A DNA stretch of 32,500 nucleotides, from positions 10,470,134 through 10,502,633 of the forward strand of contig NC_135562.1 of the NCBI RefSeq assembly GCF_964340395.1. Reading direction: 5' to 3'. The notes under the pieces were generated by a model. The model was given only the letters and a program-made list of their open reading frames with translations. It did not search any database and was not told the DNA's origin. The translations under genes were made by a program, and so were the position numbers. Each line of letters opens with the position of its first letter. The first letter of the stretch is position 1. Shown here one piece after another: positions 20,565-31,219 of the stretch. The DNA comes from Glandiceps talaboti. Lineage: Eukaryota > Hemichordata > Enteropneusta > Spengelidae.

Positions 20565-21366
20565 ATGGCTACATTTTATCGTCTGTCTTGAAAGAAAAAA
20601 ATTACCAACAGTGCTACATCTTATCGTCAGGCCCAATAAAAATCTTACCAACAGAGATATTTGCGGATCGAGCAAGATAATAGCAAATTTAGTGAGACTT
20701 TTGTTGAGTCAGACGATAAAACATAGCAATGTTAGTAAGATTTTTGTTGAGCCAGACGATAAAATGTAGCACTGTTGGCAAGATTTTTGTTGAACCAGAC
20801 GATAAAATGTAGCACTGTTGGCAAGATTTTTGTTGAACCAGACGATAAAATGTAGCACTGTTGGCAAGATTTTTGTTGAACCAGACGATAAAATGTAGCA
20901 CTGTTGGCAAGATTTTTGTTGAACCAGACGATAAAATGTAGCACTGTTGGCAAGATTTTTGTTGAATCAGACGATAAAATGTAGCACTGTTGGCAAGATT
21001 TTTGTTGAACCAGACGATAAAATGTAGCACTGTTGGCAAGATTTTTGTTGAATCAGACGATAAAATGTAGCACTGTTGGCAAGATTTTTGTTGAACCAGA
21101 CGATAAAATGTAGCACTGTTGGCAAGATTTTTGTTGAATCAGACGATAAAATGTAGCACTGTTGGCAAGATTTTTGTTGAATCAGACGATAAAATGTAGC
21201 ACTGTTGGCAAGATTTTTGTTGAACCAGACGATAAAATGTAGCAAACTGATGATAGAAAAATTTTGTTGTGCCAGACCATAAAACACAGCAATATTAGTA
21301 AGAATTTTGTTGAGCCGGACAATAAAATGCAGTACTGCTGGCAAGATTTTTGTCTAACCAGACGAC
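20565..21366 (+). repeat. 43-bp minisatellite with inverted units at its left end
   Basis: About 15 direct units of 43 bp (gttggcaagatttttgttga, accagacgataaaatgtagcact). Twelve central units (about 20752-21240) are almost identical, differing mainly as aaccag/aatcag. Outer units are diverged. At 20565-20650 two units lie in reverse orientation (ctacattttatcgtctg; agtgctacatcttatcgtc), about 45 bp before the direct array. The unit length is not a multiple of three and no stop lies in three minus frames, giving false Leu/Tyr-rich open frames. Confidence 0.93.
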
Positions 21367-21448
21367 GTTTTGTTTCAAGTTTCGTGATTTTAATTGTAAC
21401 ACTAATATGCACAAAAAAAGAATAGTTTAAACATAATTATACACTCAC

Positions 21449-21487
21449 CTTGTTGACAACCTTGTTCTATACTGTTCAAATGAATAG
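21449..21487 (-). other. Candidate non-coding first exon of the WAP gene, with TATA box at 21510-21516
   Basis: On the minus strand TATAAAA at 21516-21510 is followed about 30 nt later by a short leader that ends in a perfect donor, AG|GTGAGT, at 21449/21448. The next plausible acceptor in the same direction is ttttcgcag at 18986-18988, placed 58 nt before the WAP start codon. Joining them gives a spliced 5' UTR with an intron of about 2.5 kb that holds the 43-bp minisatellite. This is inference. An alternative is transcription from TTTATAAG at about 18955-18962, which would leave a leader of only a few bases. Confidence 0.35.
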
Positions 21488-21795
21488 CTCAGAGCAGTGG
21501 TTGATTCATTTTTATAGTTACCAACATATATATGTTGGAAATTCCTGGACAGCAATGTTCAGATCTCCTATGTGAAAGTAATTCCTCATCATATTTAAAA
21601 ATTAATTTCAAAGAAATCACTCTTCATTCAATCAAACATACCATACATGCAATCCATCGATCAAAACACCCACCCTTGGCAACAATGGTAATTAAAACAT
21701 AATATACTATGCTCTAAATACTGCCATTGTCAACCCAAAATCTGCCCTTCAGCACGTTTTGTATCACTCATCGCTGACATTTAGACATTATCCCC

Positions 21796-21919
21796 CAATA
21801 TTTTTCTTCATTCATCCAAGGAAATTACGAGTGACCTAAGGGGTCCTTGTCACTACGATAGACGAATAGAGAAAACTCATAGGTCGCGAGCATTTTCTGG
21901 CTGAATGAAGAAAATATTG
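21796..21919. repeat. Foldback element of about 124 bp
   Basis: caatatttttcttcattcatcca at the left pairs with tggctgaatgaagaaaatattg at the right. Pairing continues inward (acgagtgacctaagg with cctatgagtt-side sequence cataggtcgcgagc), leaving a short loop. It has no coding capacity and lies upstream of the candidate WAP promoter. Confidence 0.65.
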
Positions 21920-22448
21920 AAGAATAATATAATTATACCATCACCAGTGATATGAAAAAAATGCGAGAAATTAATGGCAATTTTGAGCGTTTTGACTCAT
22001 ATTTCGAACACAACAAAACCAATGACGTAGACACGCACTATCGGGAAATAGACGCGCGTTGTCGTGACGTAGCGCGACCAGAGTATATATTCCATATTTT
22101 TTGTTGAACCTGGTTCGTGCATGGTATAATAGTCTTGAAATGTATGGCTATCAATCAACCATAACCATTATAATCATATTCTGCATCGAGAAATGTCACA
22201 CAAATTGCCCAAAATAGACATGTCCATCTGAACAGTGCACGTGAGTGATTGCTTATAGTGTTAGACGAAAAGGTTAATCGATTAGGTTTTTTTTTGTAGA
22301 ATTTGATGAAGATCACTGAGAAGTGATCCGACAAAAATGTCACCAAATGCTCAAATGTCATCTTCTGCATGTAGTGTTATTGCCATAAACGACATTAATT
22401 TTAGCTCAAGTCACCTAATGGGAAAGTTAAGCATGTACTGTATGGCAT

Positions 22449-22840
22449 CAAGAGATCAATGTGTCACCAAAGGGGCCAATGTATCACCAAAGGGGTTACT
22501 GTGTCACCAAAGGGGTCAATGTATCACCAAAGGGGTTACTGTGTCACCAAAGGGGTTACTGTGTCGTCAAAGGGGTCAATGTGTCAACAAATGGGTTACT
22601 GTGTCACCAAAGGGGTCAATGTATCACCAAAGGGGTTACTGTGTCACCAAAGGGGTCAATGTATCACCAAAGGGGTTACTGTGTCACCAAAGAGGTTACT
22701 GTGTCGTCAAAGGGGTCAATGTGTCAACAAAAAGGTCAATGTGTCAACAAGGGGGTCAATGTGTCAACAAAGAGGTCAATGTGTTAACGAAGGGGTCAAT
22801 GTGTCAACAAAGGGGTCAATATGTCGCAAAAGAGGTCAAT
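22449..22840 (+). repeat. 20-bp minisatellite (GTGTCACCAAAGGGGTCAAT and variants)
   Basis: About 19-20 units of exactly 20 bp. Two main variants (gtcaat/ttact ends, gtgtc/gtatc starts) form a 40-bp higher-order pattern, and the last third shifts to gtcaacaa units. Because 20 is not divisible by 3 and the unit has no stop in any forward frame, all three frames stay open with the same peptide in different phase. The Cys-rich proteins of 108-182 residues predicted here are artefacts. Confidence 0.93.
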
Positions 22841-23705
22841 GAATACATCTCATATACAATAAAGCAGAACTTAAAACAAGACTAGGACTTGTCCTTCTAT
22901 TCGAACTCAATGAATAATAGGTCATTTGTTATCCTTGGATCACTTAGATGTCATTGGCAAAGCTTGCTGAACTCTGACTATAAGTTACTAATACCTACGA
23001 AAATCTAGCTTTCAGCAAACTAATATAAGTTAGATACGAACTAAAACTAGTGGTGTAACGTGTGATTTAAGCCACCAACGTTGATACAATTACACTCACA
23101 GTGTGGTGGCGTTTTCGATAGCCCAGTTTTCCTCATCGAACCCCATTCAACATTTACACTAACTACAGGGCGATTATATCTACATAACTGTGATCTAACA
23201 CATGCAAAAACAATACTTTTATAGAATAATTTTTGTATATCATGGTTTGCCGATAGCATGCTTCCCATCGTAGTTATTTTCCAGAATTGATTTGTCTTAT
23301 TTGGTAAGTTCAATTTTCTACTGGATCGTGGCTTAATTGATAGATTTATAAGCTCTTAGCACCAGCACGAAATAAAGATACGCAACGTTTAAAAGCATAC
23401 CGTGTCGCATTAATTCGCTTCACTTGAACTATCTTTAATCTATCCACACATCCTTTGTCGCTGATTCCCATGGTCTCCTAGCAACCACTTCATATAACCC
23501 CTGGGTGAATTATTTGGACATTCTTACGAGAAACATTGTAGGTACAGCAAGTAAAGACTAATAGGGACATTGCGCTCGCTCATAGTAAGACACTGACTGA
23601 ATATATAAGGTTTTATCGTAAAAGCAAATTTAAAATATTGGACAGAGATACATATACAGATAGACACCAATGTGTATATCTGTCGGTAGACATAACAAGT
23701 ATATG

Positions 23706-23706
<1 letters not shown>

Positions 23707-23766
<60 letters not shown>
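23707..23766. repeat. (GACA)n microsatellite
   Basis: Fifteen uninterrupted GACA units. The minus-strand frame through it reads Cys-Leu-Ser-Val repeats and is not a gene. Confidence 0.95.
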
Positions 23767-23767
<1 letters not shown>

Positions 23768-24644
23768 TGGTCTAACAACGAACTATACACAATACGTGTA
23801 CACGTCTACTGCGATACCCAGACGACTAATTTCAATAAAGGAATTTATTAACCGTTCGAAAACTCAATGGAATTCACTCGTTTTATCAGGTTTGTAAGCT
23901 TGTGATGTCAAAGGTCGCACTTCATAATACGTCACGTATTTACACAGACGAGGAGTAGTAGAAACATTTACAATAGATAACATAAATCACATGGATGAAC
24001 TATAAGGGTTCGGCGACCTTCTAATGTCCGTGCTTACCACCACGCACCATTCAGGTGCGGCCAGCGACACACCGTTCTCACAAAAAACTGTTCGTACACG
24101 ATGTTTCAATGTGATGGGACTTTATCGTTTTGGTCCGTTGGATGGGAAAAACAGCAAGTATTTCAGTGGACAAAAAAATTGTATTTCAGCAGACTGTGTG
24201 GACACGGGGAGCAGGTAAAAGTTGCGACAATGTATCTCTTTAATACTGAATGATGGGGAGAGGGTAGTGGGGAGTATATGGGGGAGAGAGAAAGATAAAG
24301 TAGCAAAGGTTTTTTGGTAATGGGCAGTGGGAGTGTGCATCAAGTGGGGGGATATTTTGTGAAATGTAGTAGTGGGGGGGGGGGGCACATACGAACAGCT
24401 TTCACTTTGCCCTTTAATCCATAATAAAACCCAAAACTGTGTCAACATAGTCTGTTAACATTTGATTCGGGGTTTTTTTCAAAAGATTTCAGAAAACATT
24501 GATTCATTGACTACACCTGATCATTCTACCACACACAGTGATAAACTATTTCAACCCAACTCGTTAGTGAGCAGATATACTATCTTCTGTGTACAGAGTT
24601 AATCTAGATGTCATACCAAGAGATACAGCTGTTACATAACTCCT

Positions 24645-24696
24645 CCACCACCACCACCACCACCACCACCACCACCACCACCACCACCACCACCAC
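24645..24696. repeat. (CCA)n microsatellite
   Basis: About 17 CCA units in non-coding sequence. Confidence 0.95.
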
Positions 24697-25859
24697 ACTC
24701 ACCCCGGTCAATATATTAAAACCGTGTAAGTAGAATCTCCATTGTTAAAATATGTCCCCAAATCCAGCTGTACCCTTATTCTGCTACATAGTTCATACCA
24801 CAACCATCCTTCGATGGGATTCCCTTGTACTCCAGTCCAGTGTTATCACACTATTCCCACATCGTCACCCATGGCCTCATCTCCTTTTGAAACTCAGTGT
24901 TTAACATTTGACGGAGATAATTTCGAAAAATCATCTGTAACACATATTACTAATACCCGTATCAGTTTTTTTAAACAACTGTATGACCTGAGTCAATACT
25001 GTAAACTACCGCCACCATCGTTTTTGTGAACATCGAACACATTACGAATACTAGTATTTTCAGTGATTTACGAATACCTGTGTTTGTTTATACCATACAA
25101 GTGTAGGGTGCACGGTAAGTTGCTCGCCACGTTTTGGTCATGACAACACGAAAGAGGAACTACCGTAATCTATGTTAACCGATATCACAAGGACTGGTCA
25201 CATGAAACTTGGCGATGTGACAGATGTCATGCACCCAGTACGTGTCATTGGGACCAAATTGGAACTCTTCTCGTTAGCGGGATTGCCTCATTATGTTCAT
25301 GGGGATTGGCACGCCTTATCTGATTGGGTTCAGTCGAGGATTTTTTTCCGTATTAAGGAAATACAGGAAATATGTATGGATCCGGTAAGGGATCGGTTGT
25401 ACTGTGTTTGTTGTATCTTTGTCGTTGGATACTCTGACTCTTAAAGAATTAACGTTAGGGTTACCCTATTTTTTCATTATGATAGCAACTCTTTGTCGGT
25501 CGCTCAGTCGATTTAAAAACAAGTAAATATTTTTAAAATTCATCTTCTCTCTGCCTCTCCTTTTCCGAGTCATAATCTCTATGTTCTTTTTACTGAATTT
25601 GCGATGTGTTACCGCCGCTGCCGCCGCCGCCATGACTGTAGATTGTTAAGGGCGGGCGAAAATATAAAAAGAAATATTTTGATGTCGGAGCTTAAAATGA
25701 GGGTCGGTTGGGTAATGGGAAACAGAAAAAATAGCACCAATGGCTTTTAAAATGTTTATCCACATGCTGAGCCATGCTAGGTATAGGTGTTCATTTGCTG
25801 AAAGACTATCCAGTTGCCTATCCAACCCTGTTGTTATCTTTGCAATATACGCGATCATT

Positions 25860-26894
25860 TGGCTTTTGCTATGGGCATGGTCATGTTGCTAGAAATATAT
25901 TTGCATACATTTTTTGAATGTTCGTTCGCTTGTCTATGAATCGCTAGCTGTTATCTTTGTGAAATCATCATTAGGCTGTTGCTATGCGCGTGGCCATGGT
26001 TGCTAGGGGTTTTTGCATACATTTTTTGAATGTTTATTCATTTGTCTATTAATCCCTGTTATCTATGCAATATACGTGATCATTTGGCTGTTGCTATGGG
26101 CGTGGTCTTGTTGCTAGGCACATTTACATACATTTTTTGAATGTTTATTCACTTGCCTAAGAAACTATGTTATCTTTGTAAAATACACATCGCTTGGGAT
26201 TGGCCATAGTTGCTAGGGGTTTTTGCATACATTTTTTGAATGTTTACTCACATGCCTACTAGATGATGTTGTTATTTGACCAAAATGTACTGCCATTTGG
26301 TTGTTGCTAAGGGCGTTGTCATGGTTGCTAGGGCCAATTGTGTCAAAATATTTTGAAGAAAAACTGCAGAATAACACTAGTACTTCTAGAAACATCTCAC
26401 CAAGTTTCAGTCTCATTGACCAAGTACTTTTTGAGATAATTGTTTGACCAAAATTCACATTTTTACACCTAATTTGCACATCACTGATAGAGATCAATAT
26501 ATGCTTAATATTTCTTCATCTATACACCTCCAGATGCATCCCTGTTAAATTTCAGCCCAATCTGCTCAGCAGTTTTGATATTAAAGATTTTTGACCAAAA
26601 AGACATTTTAGCCCTAATTTGCATATCACTGATGGAACCATCATGTCATGAACAATTCTTAATCAAAACACTCCTAAGAATATTCCCACCAAATTTCAGA
26701 CTGATCTGCCAAATAGTTTTTGAGTTTAAGTTTTTTTGACCAAAAATAATTGTTTTGACCCGAATCACACACTAGTGGTAAGATCATTTTGATTTAAACA
26801 ATTTTCTAACTAGACACACAAAGTAATACACCCACCAAATGTCATGTCAATCTGTCCGGCGGTTTTTGACTTCGAGTTGTTTACACATGCATCC

Positions 26895-26929
<35 letters not shown>

Positions 26930-26960
26930 CTTTGCCATGCCTATGGCACTACTGAACCTT
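25860..26960 (+). mobile_element. Composite repeat element: 112-bp units, 147-bp units, (CAGA)n
   Basis: First part: gcatacattttttgaatgtt with gttgctatgggcgtggtc recurs about every 112 bp (about 25901, 26013, 26124, 26223). Second part: ttgaccaaaa recurs at 26444, 26591 and 26737 (147 and 146 bp apart), with shared aatttgcatatcactgat and ccaaatttcag blocks. It ends in a CAGA run (26895-26929) and ctttgccatgcctatggcac. Tandem core repeats followed by a tetranucleotide microsatellite are the layout of pearl/HINE-type non-autonomous elements of marine invertebrates. That assignment is inference. Confidence 0.6.
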
Positions 26961-27704
26961 ATCAGTTCAGTTGTGCTAAAAAAAATAGGATCAACCTTAT
27001 CTTATGTAAATAAGATGGAATTTAGAACTAAAATAACACCTTGTAATTGCTCTGAAAGAAATTATTACCAGTACTTGGTAAGCTTATGAACACATTGTAA
27101 GCTTCTAAATAAGATAAAAACATATTCTTGACTTCAACTGTTTCCTTAGCCTAGAGAATCCAGTCTAGTGGCGAGGGCCAACATGACCTGATTCTAGGCT
27201 GCCATATCTCTTGTGATAGACGTTTATGACAAGGCACATATACCTAACACGATATCCTATTTTTCTTGAAGACAGACACTACTGACAACAGTGCAAACAC
27301 ATGTTGCAAATTGCTTCGAAATTACATTTTGACAGTACGATAATAAAGTATAGAATCGATAAATACATGTATTTGATACAGGGGTCATTTTCCAAACCAC
27401 TTTGTCAAAACAAATACAAACATCACTTTTATCATCGTTTTTTTTATTGTCTATTCAAAAAGTTAAATAATTGCATCTACAAATATAGAAATATTTATAC
27501 ATATAATTCAAATTAATATAGATAAATACGAAGTTTAATTATGGAACTTATTTGACAACATTTTTCAAGCAATTCATATCAAATAATTAATACTGAACAT
27601 AAAATAGTTGGTTCAATATGTTAGGTACAAAATATACATCAAATGATCGATTTATCATTAAAGTAATACAGGATGTGACATCGGTCCTTTTAAAAAAACA
27701 TATA

Positions 27705-27751
27705 TACATACATACATACATACATACATACATACATACATACATACATAC
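27705..27751 (+). repeat. (ATAC)n microsatellite
   Basis: About 12 CATA/ATAC units. The surrounding frame (His-Thr-Tyr-Ile repeats) is not a gene. Confidence 0.9.
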
Positions 27752-28030
27752 TAATGCGCACAAAAAAACTTATTTAGGAGCCAATCAGCATCCGCACCTT
27801 ATGATGGAGATGACTGAGAAGCTCCGAGTCGGTAACCATGACGTTTTCAGAATTCCTTGGTTACTAAAAAATGACGTCAATATATCATGTTCATACCCTT
27901 TAAACTAAACTACCCATAAAGTTAAATTTACAAACTGTACCCCTTTAAGTAAAATGCAAAGAAATGGATCAGTTAACAAATCGATAAAATTGAGAAAAAA
28001 ACAACATGTTTACGAGAAAAGCTTGGTGGC

Positions 28031-28215
28031 TTGAAGGACACTGGACGTAGCCATCGTAAAACGAAACTGGAAACAGTTAAAGTGTGATAATCCTGTTAGC
28101 ATAGTTTTTATGTTCACAACCCTAATATTACGAGGGTCAGAATTCGCATTGTTGAAGTATTAAAATATAACTAGTTGGTGTCAACCAAATCGGGTTCAGC
28201 TGCAGTGTCCTTCAA
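28031..28215. repeat. Small inverted-repeat segment with 13-bp perfect arms
   Basis: TTGAAGGACACTG at 28031-28043 is exactly reversed at 28203-28215. It encloses about 160 bp of non-coding DNA and may be a small MITE; neighbouring bases pair only loosely. Confidence 0.5.
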
Positions 28216-29049
28216 CCCAGTCGACCCTTTACTACCAGTTAAGTAGCATAAATTGTGCTAAAACACACATTGAAGGATAAATTGTCACGTGACGTGACTA
28301 CGTAGATATGCATTACCGCATGTAGTTTCTGTACGTCATATAATAAGTTACAAATAAGGGAAGTCGTAGCTGTCACGTGATGCGAGACTTGTGTCTGTTA
28401 CCTGTTGTAAGACTTTCAATACTTGTGCCCGTTCGAGCTCCAATCGTCTGCATCACAGTACTAGTGTGGGTGCACTTGAATTTGACGTGAACTAAATTTG
28501 CTGGGAAACCCAAAACGTTGTGACGACTTGATGTAATAGTTACTATTTCTCAAATGGTAATAACTGTAATGTGTCGTGAAATTCACATTAGTTATAAATT
28601 CAATGTAAAGAAAAAAATGGATTAATAAATTATGAATGTCAGATCACCTTAGTTAAAGTGTCTTCTATCCCGGTTCTTCCAAGTACTAACTTGATATTGT
28701 AGAAACGAAGTCTGGCCCTTGACATAAAGCCATAAATTCACAGTCCCTTTTATAACCTTCCAATTGTCCGTCGAAATTCATGTATCAATAAGAACGAGGT
28801 CGATACCGTGTCGTTAACCTTCTAAAAATAGCCGGTGTAGACTTTTAAGATATGTCGTGTCGCTCACCCCTTAACTCGGACAACTATCGTGCAATTGTTT
28901 GAGGCCCTACTCTGGCTGATAGGCATGACACTACACGTCGTATCTTACAGACCATATATACAGTTACTGTCACTAGGAGATAGCACTTTGTCTAATAATA
29001 ATTACACGACATTATATCGTTGGGCAACTATTGAAAGATGATCCGGCTT

Positions 29050-29220
29050 GTGGTTAGCCTACCTATAGTCGGACGCCTCGCTACTATTTCAGCTCTCATA
29101 ACTGCCAATTTGATGTTTTGAATTTCTCTCGACAAATTAAAAAAAAATTAAATGTGGAGTTAGGATAGCTGAAATAGTAGCGCCGTGCCAGTTGTCCATC
29201 AAGACTGTAGGTAGGCATAC
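29050..29220. repeat. Foldback element downstream of IL-17 gene B
   Basis: gcctacctatagtc plus gctactatttcagctctcataact (about 29057-29108) pairs with the reverse complement at about 29150-29217, with one gap. It lies 190-350 bp past the gene B stop codon, so it may fall in that gene's 3' UTR and fold in the mRNA. Confidence 0.65.
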
Positions 29221-29406
29221 CTGTGGTTTGCTAGGGAGTCTACTGCAGTTCAGATCCTAAATCTGACTCTCTAGTTTGAAGACGAATGTTTCAATAATGA
29301 AAGTGATTCACTATTCTACGTTATTACATTACCATATTCGTTGTATATTGGGATTTCTTTGGCAGAAACTGAGAAATAAAAAATACTACCTAGCTGATAA
29401 ATACGC

Positions 29407-30006
29407 TTAGTCGAAAATACCACTAATGACTCTGTTTCGTTTGTAGCCATTATGATGACTAGCTGTATGAGGTATGTGTTGACGAGTACATGTGCAAGCC
29501 ACTGGGACCTCTTCCAATTCCTCGATATACTGATACACACCGCCAAGACACCCAACCTTGCGTAGTACATGCATCGGATACGTGACAAGTTGACAGGTGG
29601 CTACATGGTCTGTTGATCGTCCGTCGTGCCGCAAACAACGTCTGCCAACACGTGGACATTCAGCGTAGGATATAACGCGAGGAAAACGATCATTGTCAAC
29701 ATTTAATGTGTAATGCCAGGGACATGTAGATAGACACTGCACCGATGACGAGTGTGATGCGCAGTGAGACGATCGGTTGAAATGAATAACGTCATCATCT
29801 GATGTATCTTCGTCAGTACTTCGATTGTTATTTGAACCGGCAAAAGGTACAAACGCCAGACTATGGTTTTCATTATTCGACAGTAAGCGATTGAAATGAT
29901 CAAAATTTGGTTCGTTACAATTCTCCTCCCATCGTAACTCTGTCTCTTCCGTTACCCCGACAACGGGCCTTGCTAGACACTGAGAACCAGCAATCAATAA
30001 TACTAC
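29407..30006 (-). CDS. Coding exon 2 of IL-17-like gene B
   Basis: The exon starts GTAGTATTATTG after the tattacag acceptor and ends with TAA at 29407-29409. It codes 199 residues including the complete IL-17 domain. No canonical AATAAA was found on the minus strand within about 1 kb downstream, so the 3' end is undefined. Confidence 0.92.
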   Translation of the reverse strand, partial: VVLLIAGSQCLARPVVGVTEETELRWEENCNEPNFDHFNRLLSNNENHSLAFVPFAGSNNNRSTDEDTSDDDVIHFNRSSHCASHSSSVQCLSTCPWHYTLNVDNDRFPRVISYAECPRVGRRCLRHDGRSTDHVATCQLVTYPMHVLRKVGCLGGVYQYIEELEEVPVACTCTRQHIPHTASHHNGYKRNRVISGIFD

Positions 30007-31107
30007 CTGTAATAAATAGAGGAAGGTGTATATGAGAATGTTGCCCTCTTTCAATACCTGTAAACTATGTAAGTTTTCCCGTTAAGTAGTGATTAGAAGA
30101 AATTATAGTAAACATAACCATAAAATACCAACCCCTTCCCGCTCGTTAGGTGTTGACAATTGTAGTTTTCCAGTCCCCGATATTTTTGCTCAGCATTACT
30201 TAATTTCAGCCTTGAATTACACATGAGAGAGGAACAGTGTGGAAATGACAAGTTTGATTTAAAAGTGAAGACATTTTAACCCCAAAACAACTTCAAAATT
30301 GAATAGGTTAATTCAGTTCTGTGTGGTAGGGAAGACTGAAGGCGGAAGTAGAACAAAAACGAGAATCGTAGAGATCTGGAAGAAATTCGATAGAACCACC
30401 GTGTTGTGTAAATTAAGAGACTTGGGTATCGACTTTTTTCTGACAAACGGGTGAAGCCAACGGGCAGATTTGTGGTTTTCATTAATCATATGTTGTTTCA
30501 GACCAAAGGTGATGTTTTAATAGAATCGCCCCGCAAAAAAATAGGGGGGGGGGTTAGTTGTTCTTATGTGCCCTCCCACTGATGGTGAAGGATACCTTTC
30601 CTCTCTCCCTCTCACTGAGTTTCAACTTGCCCACTGCCCACCCAATATTGGGAATGATTTACCCACTCTCCACAAGGAAAACGTTTGTGCTTTACACTAC
30701 ACCACCAATAATTCATTTTTACGTACTCAACGTGCGATCCCCCATGCCACAATTCCAAGTTTTCCCCTCCCATTGTATCGAAATCAACCGCTGAAAAATT
30801 GCGTAAGAACAGCTTCGTTGACTACACTTGAATTTTGTCTATAATTCACACTCGATTTGAAAACACTTGTTAGTATATGTTACTTTCGATTTGGCAACCT
30901 TGCAATGTCTCACCTTACCCTATATACAGACGTTGTAGGGAGACGTGTGTCAGCCATGTCATGTGGGCTGTGTATAGCGGTTTGTAACCAACACAGCAAA
31001 GAGAAGAGGACCGAGGTGTACACCCGAAAATATGTCACTGTCAACTTGACGTAACGGAACAGCAGTATCAAACTTACCATAATCACAACGTAATTTATGG
31101 TCGCCAT
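29407..31107 (-). CDS. IL-17-family secreted cytokine B (exons 31078-31107 and 29407-30006)
   Basis: Predicted 209-residue secreted IL-17-like cytokine, paralogous to gene A. Exon 1 encodes MATINYVVIM and ends ATG|gtaagt. Exon 2 begins at 30006 after ctctatttattacag. The phase-0 join gives a signal peptide (MATINYVVIMVVLLIAGSQC then LA, likely cut after Ala22). An acidic, Asn/Ser-rich linker carries sequons at Asn57, Asn71 and Asn87. The IL-17 domain (about 105-185) shows CPWHY, VDNDRFPR, AEC (Cys127) with Cys134, Cys148, Cys163, and EVPVACTC (Cys181, Cys183). CPW and VPVACTC are near-diagnostic for IL-17 proteins. The first knot pair is spaced C-x6-C (C-x4-C in gene A). Cys40, Cys92 and Cys101 are extra. 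An in-frame alternative acceptor at 30058-30059 would add 17 residues. The start ATG has A at -3 and G at +4. Confidence 0.93.
31078..31107 (-). CDS. Coding exon 1 of IL-17-like gene B
   Basis: Ten codons (MATINYVVIM) are followed by gtaagt at 31077-31072. The intron runs 30007-31077. Its position in the signal peptide and its phase match gene A exactly. The last codon is itself ATG, so a transcript starting inside this exon could begin at Met10. Confidence 0.83.
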
Positions 31108-31211
31108 AGTCACACCTATATATAACTACCAATTGTTGCTCGCTGACAAAACTCCAAACTTTTGTTCATGAAACACGATCATAAATAGTTTAATGTGTCA
31201 AACTATCAGGA

Positions 31212-31219
31212 CTTATATA
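31212..31219 (-). promoter_or_regulatory. TATA box of IL-17-like gene B
   Basis: TATATAAG on the minus strand lies about 105 bp before the start codon, much like the 132 bp spacing in gene A. Transcription would start near 31188. The leader would then hold two short upstream ORFs, with ATGs at 31182 and 31169. A second run, TATATATA at 31117-31124, is too close to the ATG to serve it. Confidence 0.6.

Larger units (their letters stand above)
22860..25860. other. Non-coding stretch with microsatellites
   Basis: No gene is recognised. It holds a GACA run (23707-23766), a G12 run (24374-24385), a CCA run (24645-24696) and a CCG run (about 25611-25632). Open frames of 64-95 codons at 24024, 24742 and 25172 have no recognisable domain. 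The one at 24024-24218 ends just before a weak donor-like gtaaaa. Confidence 0.5.

Noticed and set aside
20565-21366. CRISPR array
   Set aside because: Units are contiguous tandem repeats with no unique spacers, and the DNA is animal.
20689-21412. Repeat protein frames of 73-125 residues on the minus strand
   Set aside because: They come from a 43-bp minisatellite that cycles through three frames without stops, which is not a sign of selection.
22337-22885. 182-, 127- and 108-residue Cys/Gly/Gln-rich repeat proteins
   Set aside because: The same 20-bp tandem unit stays open in all three frames with the same peptide. There is no signal peptide or splice evidence.
24024-24218. 64-codon frame ending before gtaaaa
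   Set aside because: No recognisable domain or signal peptide, and the donor is weak. It could be a real exon but cannot be supported.
25172-25444. 90-codon frame on the plus strand
   Set aside because: No domain, signal peptide or splice sites that make a gene model; length is within chance expectation for this window.
31117-31124. TATATATA as the TATA box of IL-17 gene B
   Set aside because: It lies only about 10 bp before the ATG, so it would start transcription after it. The TATATAAG at 31212-31219 is better placed. Use with an internal Met10 start remains possible but less likely.
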